A DNA stretch of 9,067 bases from an uncultured bacterium (GTDB lineage: Bacteria > Bacillota > Clostridia > Lachnospirales > Lachnospiraceae), in contig CAMUHA010000142.1 of the NCBI GenBank assembly GCA_947088515.1, positions 1-9,067 on the forward strand, read 5' to 3'. Within the stretch, counting starts at the first letter, position 1, and every line of letters begins with the position of its first letter. The notes under the pieces are model-generated. The model was not told where the DNA came from. It made no database searches and saw only the letters and a list, made by a program, of their open reading frames with translations. Positions 1 through 4,604 of this stretch are shown here, in pieces. A program made the position numbers and the translations under genes.

Positions 1-5
1 TTTTG

Positions 6-36
6 AAAAAATGCAGGTACGGTGATGTACCTGCAT
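6..36 (-). terminator. Rho-independent terminator of the repressor gene
   Basis: Perfect 10-bp inverted repeat, ATGCAGGTAC (11-20) and GTACCTGCAT (27-36), with a 6-base loop. Read on the minus strand the stem is followed by a run of T (complement of the A run at 6-10), the classic intrinsic terminator form. The last base of the stem touches the stop codon of the repressor gene (36-38), so it ends the leftward transcript immediately. Confidence 0.88.
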
Positions 37-398
37 CATTTTTCAGAATTGTGTGGGGTAGGTCTTTTAGGATTTGGGCTTAATAGCTTTTGCTGAGTAT
101 TAAGTAATTCCTTTGCCATTAGTAAAAGATATTGTTGCGTTTCCGGTGTCAGATGTCCGAAGATGTCTGTAAATTCTTTTTCATACGGAGATGACACAAA
201 CATTTCCCCATCACCAGTCAGAAACCAAGCTTCGCTTACGTTAAAAGTAGAACAAATGACCTTGACATATTTATCTGCTAATGGACGGTTTCCGCTTTCT
301 ATCATTGAATAAGCAGTTTGTGTTATGCCAAGATGTTTAGCAAATTCGGTCTGATTAAGCCCCAAAGCCTTTCTAACCTCTTTTAAACGTTGAACCAT
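36..398 (-). CDS. XRE-family phage repressor (CI-like), 120 aa
   Basis: Probable lysogeny repressor that binds operators between itself and the rightward early genes. Residues 4-60 form an HTH_3/XRE domain: Q16-T17-E18-F19-A20 opens helix 2 and the recognition helix spans about 27-36 (QTAYSMIESG). The WFLTGDGEMF segment (58-67) is typical of Firmicute phage repressors. Residues 82-99 (LTPETQQYLLLMAKELL) form a C-terminal helix likely used for oligomerisation, followed by a Pro/Lys-rich tail. There is no S24/LexA-type peptidase domain, so RecA-stimulated self-cleavage is not expected. The start at 398 is preferred over the upstream in-frame ATG at 437 because GGGGAGG (404-410 on the complement) sits five bases before it. 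It is divergent from the small gene at 558 and is probably autoregulated through the boxes at 411-438. It could instead be a Cro-like regulator, but position and orientation favour the repressor. Confidence 0.85.
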   Translation of the reverse strand: MVQRLKEVRKALGLNQTEFAKHLGITQTAYSMIESGNRPLADKYVKVICSTFNVSEAWFLTGDGEMFVSSPYEKEFTDIFGHLTPETQQYLLLMAKELLNTQQKLLSPNPKRPTPHNSEK

Positions 399-410
399 AA
401 AAACCTCCCC

Positions 411-438
411 TGTGATATTGTAATACAACTTTATCACA
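411..438. promoter_or_regulatory. Palindromic operator upstream of the repressor
   Basis: TGTGATA (411-417) and TATCACA (432-438) are perfect 7-bp inverted arms 14 bases apart. Nested between them is an 11-bp palindrome, TTGTA-A-TACAA (418-428). The site lies just upstream of the repressor's ribosome site, in its 5' leader. The same TATCACA half-site recurs at 473-479 and 527-533 around the rightward promoter, so this is best read as a repressor operator mediating autoregulation. That assignment is inference from position and repetition. Confidence 0.6.
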
Positions 439-439
439 G

Positions 440-468
440 AAAATATATAAAATCAATACTCAAAACAA
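440..468 (-). promoter_or_regulatory. Candidate leftward promoter for the repressor
   Basis: On the minus strand, TTGTTT (463-468) and TATTTT (440-445) are separated by 17 bases. The matches to consensus are weak, but the position fits a repressor-maintenance promoter whose start would fall on the TATCACA box at 432-438. The whole stretch is very AT-rich (11 of 60 bases are G or C in 421-480), so chance matches are easy. Confidence 0.35.
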
Positions 469-472
469 AATA

Positions 473-541
473 TATCACAAAATTAATAGAAATGCTTGAC
501 ATATTATTTCTTATGTGGTATTTTGTTATCACAAAGTTAAT
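473..541. promoter_or_regulatory. Paired direct-repeat operators flanking the early promoter
   Basis: TATCACAAAATTAAT (473-487) and TATCACAAAGTTAAT (527-541) are 15-bp direct repeats with one mismatch, spaced 54 bp apart. One sits just upstream of the -35 of the rightward promoter, the other just downstream of its -10, over the expected transcription start. This bracketing is what a repressor would need to block the promoter. Binding by the adjacent XRE protein is inferred. Confidence 0.6.
496..524 (+). promoter_or_regulatory. Rightward early promoter (PR-like)
   Basis: A perfect TTGACA -35 (496-501) and a TATTTT -10 (519-524) are separated by 17 bases. TGG immediately precedes the -10, giving an extended -10 element. 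It reads toward the small gene starting at 558 and is bracketed by the operator repeats at 473 and 527. Predicted transcription start is near 531. Confidence 0.75.
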
Positions 542-557
542 GAAAGGAGTGATGAAA

Positions 558-734
558 ATGATGAAAACGACTGTTGAAGAAACAGCAGGTATTCTTAAAA
601 GACTAACTCCACAAAGTCAGGCATATTTTATGACGCTGGTGAGAGTTGCAGAAATCGCAGAAAACGGTGCAAAGAATGTTGCTTTTGAACAGGCACGCAA
701 TCCCCCAATGCAGATGGCCCAATTACAGATGTAG
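558..734 (+). CDS. Small early protein with a repressor-tail-like segment, 58 aa
   Basis: First gene from the rightward promoter, in the position of cro or an antirepressor. No HTH is visible. Residues 15-34 (RLTPQSQAYFMTLVRVAEIA) resemble the C-terminal segment of the repressor encoded at 36-398 (HLTPETQQYLLLMAKELL): L, T, P, Q and Y line up in register and both continue as an amphipathic helix. The rest is charged N-terminal sequence and a Gln/Met-rich tail. The start at 558 is chosen because AAAGGAG (543-549) lies 8 bases upstream; the in-frame ATG at 552 is too close (2 bases) and the one at 561 is a further alternative. The stop overlaps the ribosome site of the next gene, so the two are probably co-translated. 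Its function is not known; interference with the repressor is a hypothesis from the resemblance. Confidence 0.72.
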   Translation: MMKTTVEETAGILKRLTPQSQAYFMTLVRVAEIAENGAKNVAFEQARNPPMQMAQLQM

Positions 735-743
735 GAGTATAAC

Positions 744-989
744 ATGAACGAAAAGTTACAAATACACGAAAAAAGTGTAAAGAAAGGTGCTATTGGAGTA
801 GTCGAAGAATTAACGAAACAAGGATATTCAATAAAAGAGTCATTGGAAGTTCTTGCGGAAGCAAATCGGAAAATAGAAAAAATCCGTAGATTTGTGAATG
901 GCCAAGCTGAAGAAACTTTACTTGAGGATGCATCTCGGCGCAATGAGGAATTTATAGAGGGAATTTATAAATCCGTGAAAGGATTATGA
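744..989 (+). CDS. Small helical early protein of unknown function, 81 aa
   Basis: Not recognised. The product is predicted to be largely alpha-helical and highly charged, with runs of Glu, Lys and Arg and no Cys, signal peptide or membrane segment. TAGGAG (732-737), which includes the stop codon of the preceding gene, lies seven bases before the ATG, so it is the second cistron of the early transcript from the promoter at 496-524. The last codons and stop lie inside the left arm of the perfect hairpin at 972-1010. AT-rich like its upstream neighbours (22 of 60 bases G or C in 841-900). It may belong to the regulatory module, but nothing in the sequence shows a role. Confidence 0.75.
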   Translation: MNEKLQIHEKSVKKGAIGVVEELTKQGYSIKESLEVLAEANRKIEKIRRFVNGQAEETLLEDASRRNEEFIEGIYKSVKGL

Positions 990-1010
990 ATACCATAATC
1001 CTTTCACGGA
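972..1010. terminator. Perfect 17-bp hairpin between convergent genes
   Basis: Arms 972-988 and 994-1010 are exact reverse complements of 17 bases around a 5-base loop (AATAC). The hairpin lies between the plus-strand gene ending at 989 and the minus-strand gene ending at 1040. On the minus strand it is followed by a T/A-rich stretch (TTTATAAATT). On the plus strand there is no T run, so it is a clearer terminator leftward; rightward it may only pause transcription or protect the 3' end. Confidence 0.6.
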
Positions 1011-1039
1011 AATGCGAAAACGGCATATTTAACATATGC

Positions 1040-1309
1040 TTACATAATTTCTACAGTGCCACCATTTATGCTGATATTAAGAAGAATTGTAGATGAATTA
1101 TAACTTTTAACAGCATTAAAGGATTTTATTGCACCAGTTCCTAATGAGGTACTGCATTTTGGGCAAATAAGGTTGCTGATGGTACTTGATAATTTGTCAA
1201 GTTCATCATTGGCATTAGTTGCTGATGGATTTGGAACTTCAAAACCTATACTTGTATTACAGTTAGGGCACCGAAAAGTAAATCGTTTTATAAGGCTTAA
1301 TTTGGGCAT
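1040..1309 (-). CDS. Zinc-ribbon protein, 89 aa, lone minus-strand gene
   Basis: The product carries two CPxC knuckles, CPNC at residues 14-17 and CPKC at 49-52, spaced as expected for a single zinc-ribbon fold. Between them is a polar, Asn/Ser-rich stretch, and the C-terminus is beta-prone (STILLNISINGG). The start at 1309 is supported by AAAGGAG (1317-1323 on the complement) seven bases upstream; an upstream in-frame ATG at 1357 has no such site. It opposes the surrounding early genes, has its own candidate promoter at 1360-1389, and is insulated from the repressor module by the hairpin at 972-1010. That arrangement is typical of a cargo gene expressed in the lysogen. Target and function are unknown; zinc ribbons may bind nucleic acid or protein. 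Confidence 0.78.
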   Translation of the reverse strand: MPKLSLIKRFTFRCPNCNTSIGFEVPNPSATNANDELDKLSSTISNLICPKCSTSLGTGAIKSFNAVKSYNSSTILLNISINGGTVEIM

Positions 1310-1327
1310 AAGCGTTCTCCTTTCTTT

Positions 1328-1356
1328 TGTACTCGGCTCTGGCGGGAGCCTGTACA
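1328..1356 (-). other. Hairpin in the 5' leader of the zinc-ribbon gene
   Basis: Outer arms TGTAC (1328-1332) and GTACA (1352-1356) and inner arms GGCTC (1335-1339) and GAGCC (1346-1350) can pair, with small internal mismatches and a six-base loop. It lies between the candidate promoter and the ribosome site of the minus-strand gene, so it would be the 5' end of that transcript. It could be an RNA structure or a protein-binding site. Confidence 0.4.
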
Positions 1357-1359
1357 TAC

Positions 1360-1389
1360 AGTATAAGGAAAAAAGGTAGGTAATGGCAA
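1360..1389 (-). promoter_or_regulatory. Promoter for the zinc-ribbon gene
   Basis: On the minus strand, TTGCCA (1384-1389) and TATACT (1360-1365) are separated by 18 bases; each matches the sigma-A consensus at five of six positions. It lies about 50 bases upstream of the start codon and reads only into this gene. Confidence 0.5.
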
Positions 1390-1584
1390 TAGAGATTTTA
1401 GGGAGCGAAGCTTTAACTTAACGGAGGGAAGGCTTAAGCAAATGACATTGATATTAATTGAGCGTTTTATATACCGAATTGAGTTTTAATAAGCTGCGTA
1501 ATCACGTTAGATGAAATTATAAATAGTTATATAGGAAAGTTGTACAACCTGTTTTTCATATGATTTTAACAGGAGGTGGTTACA
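1390..1584. other. AT-rich non-coding stretch before the early operon
   Basis: No convincing gene on either strand. A weak rightward promoter candidate is ATGACA (1442-1447) with TTTTAT/TTTATA around 1465-1471. GTTGTACAAC (1539-1548) is a perfect 10-bp palindrome about 40 bases before the GTG start at 1585 and could be an operator; its TTGTA/TACAA arms also occur at 418-428. The stretch probably carries the promoter for the genes from 1585 onward, but its exact position cannot be fixed by eye. Confidence 0.4.
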
Positions 1585-1755
1585 GTGAAAAATGATAAAG
1601 AAATAACCTGTATTGTTGAGTTTACAGAAGGCGCCGTAGACCGGATAACGGAGGCGTTTGTCGAACTCCGCAACGGAATAATAAATGGAATACATGACGG
1701 GCCGTTGATGGGAGACTTAAAGAAAGCGTCTGTAACGGCAGGCAATGATGGATAA
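1585..1755 (+). CDS. Small phage protein with GTG start, 56 aa
   Basis: First gene of the long plus-strand run. AGGAGGT (1571-1577) lies seven bases before a GTG codon that opens an uninterrupted 56-codon frame ending at TAA 1753-1755. No upstream in-frame ATG would serve. The product begins MKNDKEITCIVEFTEGAVDR and continues with an amphipathic helix and a Gly-rich end. It has no recognisable domain or membrane segment. It ends five bases before the RNase H-like gene, suggesting translational coupling, since that gene lacks a strong ribosome site of its own. Length and position resemble the small unnamed proteins that open early operons in Clostridia phages. Function unknown. Confidence 0.72.
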   Translation: MKNDKEITCIVEFTEGAVDRITEAFVELRNGIINGIHDGPLMGDLKKASVTAGNDG

Positions 1756-1760
1756 ATGCA

Positions 1761-2297
1761 ATGGAAAATGAAGTCAACATTTACATAGAAACATCCCTCA
1801 AGGGGCCATCCAGGAGACGAGCAGCAGGGATGTACATACTGGAATACAAAAAGGCTAACGGCGTCCCTGTAACGCGGGACGCTGTGCTGTACATGGAGCG
1901 GACAACGGAAAACATCCTTGTTCTTACCCTGCTTGAAAAGGCCCTTTCCCGGCTGACAAAAACCTGCTCCGTCAGAGTAAACACTGAATGCGGCCATGTT
2001 TTGAATGTTATGCGGAACCACTGGCTGCCGCAGTGGAAAAAGAATGGATGGATAAACGCTAAGGGAAAGCCGGTTGCAAATGCGGACCTGTGGGCTGCGG
2101 TGTCAGAACTGATGGGCGGGCATCTTGTGGAAATAAGCGGAGGGCGGCATAACTGCTACCGGGAACTGATGTATACGGAAATCCACCGTGAGCTTGGAAC
2201 GCCTCATACGCTTTCCATGGAAGAAAAGCGGGACGCGCTGTCAGACAGGGGGCAAATTTACCGCTGTCCTGACAACGGAGGGGAGGCGGGCGCATAG
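1761..2297 (+). CDS. RNase H-fold protein with altered active-site residues, 178 aa
   Basis: Resembles the ribonuclease HI fold. The opening strand (NIYIETSLKGP, 6-16) corresponds to the first catalytic strand of RNase H, the segment 48-65 (TTENILVLTLLEKALSRL) to the first helix, CSVRVNTECGHV (69-80) to the second catalytic strand, and W88-x3-W92-KKNGW-x6-KPVANADLW (to 111) to the basic-protrusion region and following helix. In RNase HI the carboxylates are D10, E48, D70 and D134. Here the equivalents appear to be E10, V54 (E59 is one turn away), E76 and no clear residue near 130-137. Activity is therefore doubtful, though a modified metal site cannot be excluded. The C-terminal 40 residues are extra. 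It is the second gene of the operon and overlaps the next start by one base (TAGTG). A role in RNA-DNA hybrid binding during replication is inferred. Confidence 0.7.
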   Translation: MENEVNIYIETSLKGPSRRRAAGMYILEYKKANGVPVTRDAVLYMERTTENILVLTLLEKALSRLTKTCSVRVNTECGHVLNVMRNHWLPQWKKNGWINAKGKPVANADLWAAVSELMGGHLVEISGGRHNCYRELMYTEIHRELGTPHTLSMEEKRDALSDRGQIYRCPDNGGEAGA

Positions 2298-2518
2298 TGG
2301 AAAGGACGCAGAGGTGCCGCCACTGCTGTTACCTGGAAACAGGCGGCGCTGTCAGATGCACGGAGAGGGATGAAACAATAAGCAGGGCGGCCGCGGAGTC
2401 GCCAAACAGATGCCACAGCTTTGCGTATACGCCTGTGGACGCCTTTGGGGGCGAAAGCAGGGACAGGCCCCGGAAACGGGGGAAAAAGCAGTGTGAAGGG
2501 CAGATAAAACTATTTTAG
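2297..2518 (+). CDS. Cys-rich small phage protein with GTG start, 73 aa
   Basis: The frame opens with GTG whose G is the last base of the preceding TAG stop, with a purine-rich GGGGAGGCGGG ribosome site (about 2278-2290) upstream. The N-terminal part has a CRHCCYL cluster followed by single Cys residues near 21 and 39 (the second in a CHSF context), a pattern seen in small zinc-binding phage proteins. The C-terminus is strongly basic (RDRPRKRGKKQ). There is no membrane segment. The one-base stop/start overlap makes it translationally coupled to the RNase H-like gene. The product probably binds a metal and perhaps nucleic acid; the specific role is unknown. Confidence 0.68.
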   Translation: MERTQRCRHCCYLETGGAVRCTERDETISRAAAESPNRCHSFAYTPVDAFGGESRDRPRKRGKKQCEGQIKLF

Positions 2519-2527
2519 GAGATAAAA

Positions 2528-2791
2528 ATGAGAAGACTTACAAAAAAATGCGGGGGCCGGTGGCGGCTGGAGGAGCCGTTCCCCGTTGTGGAAGGGAAAT
2601 GCCCGCTGCAGGCGTGCGTTGACAGCCTGGGGGAGTATGAGGACACAGGGCTTACGCCTGACGGAATCCGGGAGTTGGACAGGCTGTTTGCAGAAAAGCA
2701 CCGGGAGGAGGCGGAGCTGGAAAGAAAAATTGCAGGGCTGGAAGCGTCTGCAGGAGAGGGGAAGAGGCGGAATGGCAAAGAAACCACATAA
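2528..2791 (+). CDS. 'YEDTGLTP' phage protein, 87 aa
   Basis: Contains LGEYEDTGLTPDGIRELDRL (34-53), a motif I recognise from many small proteins in Clostridia phages, followed by a charged helix (54-74) that is probably a coiled coil. The N-terminal part, MRRLTKKCGGRWRLEEPF, has an aromatic/basic character. No enzymatic motif is present and the family's function is not established. AGGAG (2517-2521), overlapping the stop of the previous gene, lies six bases before the ATG. Its 3' end overlaps the HNH gene by 20 bases, so the two are likely co-translated. Confidence 0.8.
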   Translation: MRRLTKKCGGRWRLEEPFPVVEGKCPLQACVDSLGEYEDTGLTPDGIRELDRLFAEKHREEAELERKIAGLEASAGEGKRRNGKETT

Positions 2792-3119
2792 ATATACAAA
2801 ACTGCTCCGGTTTGACAGCGACACACGGAAAAGGATAATTGCAAGGGACCAGGGCAAGTGCATTTTCTGTTCCATGGGGTATCCGGCGGAGGGCGACGCC
2901 GGAATATACGACGTCATGCACTTTGTGCCAAAGTCAGCCATGGGGCTTGGCGTGGAGCAAAATGGAGCGCTTGGATGCAGACGCCACCACCATCAGCTTG
3001 ACAACGGGAACAAAGGCATGAGGGCGGAAATGCTGGAAAAGTTTGAGTCCTACCTGCGTGGGATTTACCCTGACTGGCGCAGGGATGAGCTTGTGTACAG
3101 CAAATTTAAACAACAGTGA
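2772..3119 (+). CDS. HNH endonuclease-type protein, 115 aa
   Basis: Predicted small HNH-fold nuclease. CIFC (30-33) forms the first zinc knuckle. The HNH core runs from H50 (DVMHFVPKS), through N64 (EQNGALGC), to the H72-H73-H74 cluster and D77-N78-G79. C69, five residues after N64, may be a further ligand. The preceding RFDSDTRKRIIARDQGKC is the usual lead-in helix of HNH proteins. The start at 2772 is chosen because the protein then begins just before the conserved part and a purine-rich AGAGGCGG (2763-2770) precedes it; the frame is open further upstream, overlapping the previous gene. It lies among early genes rather than beside terminase, so it is not obviously the packaging-linked HNH. 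A free-standing nicking or homing-type activity, or a role in processing host DNA, are possibilities. Confidence 0.82.
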   Translation: MAKKPHKYTKLLRFDSDTRKRIIARDQGKCIFCSMGYPAEGDAGIYDVMHFVPKSAMGLGVEQNGALGCRRHHHQLDNGNKGMRAEMLEKFESYLRGIYPDWRRDELVYSKFKQQ

Positions 3120-3137
3120 TAAGGACAGGAGGACGGC

Positions 3138-3638
3138 ATGCGAAAATATGAGTTTACAGGAGAGACTAAAAAGACAGGCTGCTTTGGAGATATTACGGTC
3201 AGAAGAATAAGAGCAGCCATATCTTTTGGCACAGTTAAGGCGGGCGACCTGGGGGGATGGATAGAGAAGGAAGAAAACCTTGCTCATGACGCTCATGCGT
3301 GGGTCTATAACAATGCGGAGGTCTGTGGCAATGCGAAGGTCTATGGCGATGCGAAGGTCTGTGGCAATGCGGAGGTCTGTGGCAATGCGGAGGTATGCCT
3401 CAATGCGGAAATTTTTCAAAAAAATCATTTATTGGTGATTGGACCGGCAGGCAGCCGTAATCGTTTTACAACATTTTTTTTGGACAAAAATAATGAGATC
3501 ATAGTCAGGTGCGGATGCTTTTTTGGGAATATTAACAGATTTCTCGAAAAAGTAGAGGAGACTCATGGCGATAGCAAATATGCGTTAGTGTATCGGGCGG
3601 CGGCAGAGGTCGCCAGGATACATATTGATAAGAATTAA
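3138..3638 (+). CDS. Hexapeptide-repeat beta-helix phage protein, 166 aa
   Basis: An N-terminal domain (1-48, with GDLGGWIEKEENLA at 37-50) is followed by at least six consecutive hexapeptides of the form NAxVxG (about 52-92, for example NAEVCGNAKVYGDAKV). These should stack into a left-handed parallel beta-helix. The C-terminal domain (110-166) contains FFLDKNNEIIVRCGCFFG and ETHGDSKYALVYRAAAEVA, which I recall from many phage proteins often labelled 'polymer-forming' or hypothetical. No transferase active site is visible. AGGAGG (3127-3132) lies five bases before the ATG. The repeat is encoded by near-identical 18-bp units, so unit number can change without frameshift. Other copies of this family vary in repeat number, to my knowledge. 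Function unknown; probably a soluble cytoplasmic oligomer. Confidence 0.75.
   Translation: MRKYEFTGETKKTGCFGDITVRRIRAAISFGTVKAGDLGGWIEKEENLAHDAHAWVYNNAEVCGNAKVYGDAKVCGNAEVCGNAEVCLNAEIFQKNHLLVIGPAGSRNRFTTFFLDKNNEIIVRCGCFFGNINRFLEKVEETHGDSKYALVYRAAAEVARIHIDKN
3312..3401 (+). repeat. Five tandem 18-bp repeats in the beta-helix gene
   Basis: Units start at 3312, 3330, 3348, 3366 and 3384. The consensus is AATGCGGAGGTCTGTGGC; units 1 and 4 are identical and the others differ at one to four positions. A partial unit (AATGCGGAA) follows at 3402 and a degenerate one precedes at 3294. Each unit encodes one six-residue coil of the predicted beta-helix. The high DNA-level identity points to recent duplication by slippage or recombination. 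Confidence 0.88.
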
Positions 3639-3654
3639 GCTTCAGAGGTGGAAA

Positions 3655-4128
3655 ATGAGAAGGAAAGTTCCCACTGGGAAAGGAGGAAATTTGGAGCCGA
3701 CAAAGGAAAACCTCGCCCGTCTCCGGCAGCAGGGCAAAAGCAATGTGGAGATTGCGGCAATGATGGGCAAATCTACGCCCTATATAAACATGCTTTTCAG
3801 CAAACATAAAATAGCGCCGCGGAATAGGAGCGTGCCGCGGGAAAAAGTGGAAGAAATGGCGCGCCTTAAAAAAGCTGGGAAAAGCATGAGGCGGATTGCG
3901 GAGGAGACAGGCTGTTCGGTCAGTTCGGTCAGGAATTATCTGATTCAGGAAGGGCTCCTTGACGCAGCGGCCAGAAAAGAGGAAACGGAATGTTTTGACC
4001 TTCCGGAGACGCTGGCAATGGCGGAGCCTGTGGAGCCCAAAATACATAAAGTGCGCTACCGCGTGCGGAGACGTGGGAGACGGTGTCTGGCGCCCTATCT
4101 GGACATAACGGAATGTATGCCGCACTGA
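3655..4128 (+). CDS. Double helix-turn-helix DNA-binding protein, 157 aa
   Basis: Two HTH units are visible. In this numbering the first is about residues 16-47 (ENLARLRQQGKSNVEIAAMM) and the second about 62-97 (EEMARLKKAGKSMRRIAEETGCSVSSVRNYL). Both have the 'GKS-xx-IA' turn of resolvase or sigma-region-4-like HTHs. The C-terminal tail has a basic run (KVRYRVRRRGRR) and ends in YLDITECMPH. Start choice is uncertain: the ATG at 3655 has AGAGGTG close upstream, but a TTG at 3691 follows an excellent AAAGGAGG (3679-3686) and would begin right at the first HTH. The frame can also open at 3625, overlapping the previous gene. It may regulate phage transcription or mark a DNA site for replication; the target is unknown. 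Confidence 0.75.
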   Translation: MRRKVPTGKGGNLEPTKENLARLRQQGKSNVEIAAMMGKSTPYINMLFSKHKIAPRNRSVPREKVEEMARLKKAGKSMRRIAEETGCSVSSVRNYLIQEGLLDAAARKEETECFDLPETLAMAEPVEPKIHKVRYRVRRRGRRCLAPYLDITECMPH

Positions 4129-4155
4129 CACATTTACAAGGGAAAGGAGAGACAG

Positions 4156-4584
4156 ATGGAGCGTTTACTGAATCTTGGGGAATTTGCGGGGGGAGCCCTG
4201 CAGGAGAAGGCGGAAGAAGCCATGCGGAAGGTTATTGGAAACATGCGCGACCCAAACACGCCCTGGAAAAAACAGCGGCAGATAGTGATAAAAATATCAT
4301 TTGCCCAAAACGAGGCCAGGGATGACGCGGAGGTTTCCGTATCCGTTGACGCAAAGCTTGCGCCTGTATCGCCTGTGGGAACCCGCATGTCCATAGGCGT
4401 GGACTTAAGGGATGGAAAGGCCTATGCGCAGGAATATGGGAAGCAGGTCAGGGGGCAGATGAGCTTTGATGACCTGACTCCGCCGCTAAAGCGGGAAGCC
4501 GCAGACGGCGGCGCGCCTGCGGCTGGGGAAGAAAAAGCGGCAGTCAGCAATGACGTGATTGATTTTCGGAAAGCGGTTATGTAA
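4156..4584 (+). CDS. 'Replication terminator'-like phage protein, 142 aa
   Basis: Recognised as a family common in Clostridia phages and often labelled 'replication terminator protein'. Its hallmarks are LNLGEFAGGALQEK at the N-terminus, MRDPNTPWKKQRQI (30-43), FAQNEARDDAEVSVSVDAKLAP (49-70) and YGKQVRGQMSFDDL (94-107). The fold appears to be a helix followed by beta strands, then a disordered Ala/Glu/Lys-rich tail ending in VIDFRKAVM. The name is inherited from database labels, and I know of no support for an actual termination role. AAAGGAG (4144-4150) lies five bases before the ATG. It is directly followed by the DUF2303-like gene, a pairing I recall from other phages, so the two may act together. 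Confidence 0.78.
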   Translation: MERLLNLGEFAGGALQEKAEEAMRKVIGNMRDPNTPWKKQRQIVIKISFAQNEARDDAEVSVSVDAKLAPVSPVGTRMSIGVDLRDGKAYAQEYGKQVRGQMSFDDLTPPLKREAADGGAPAAGEEKAAVSNDVIDFRKAVM

Positions 4585-4604
4585 GCGAAAAGGAGGAAAA
4601 AGTT

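Noticed and set aside
617..943. Minus-strand open frame across the two small early genes
   Set aside because: Antisense shadow with a Phe/Ser/Cys-rich product and no ribosome site; the plus-strand genes have a promoter and good ribosome sites.
1566..2021. Minus-strand open frame across the start of the main operon
   Set aside because: It covers the 56-aa and RNase H-like genes, which have ribosome sites and a recognisable fold; this frame has neither.
3312..3401. CRISPR array
   Set aside because: The 18-bp units are directly adjacent without spacers and encode a periodic protein in frame.
2934..3428. Minus-strand open frame with a repeated LRIATD motif
   Set aside because: The repeat is the antisense reading of the 18-bp repeats in the beta-helix gene; no ribosome site or independent support.
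3532..4131. Long minus-strand open frame opposite the double-HTH gene
   Set aside because: It overlaps well-supported plus-strand genes, has no ribosome site, and its product is a His/Pro/Arg-rich antisense translation with no domain.
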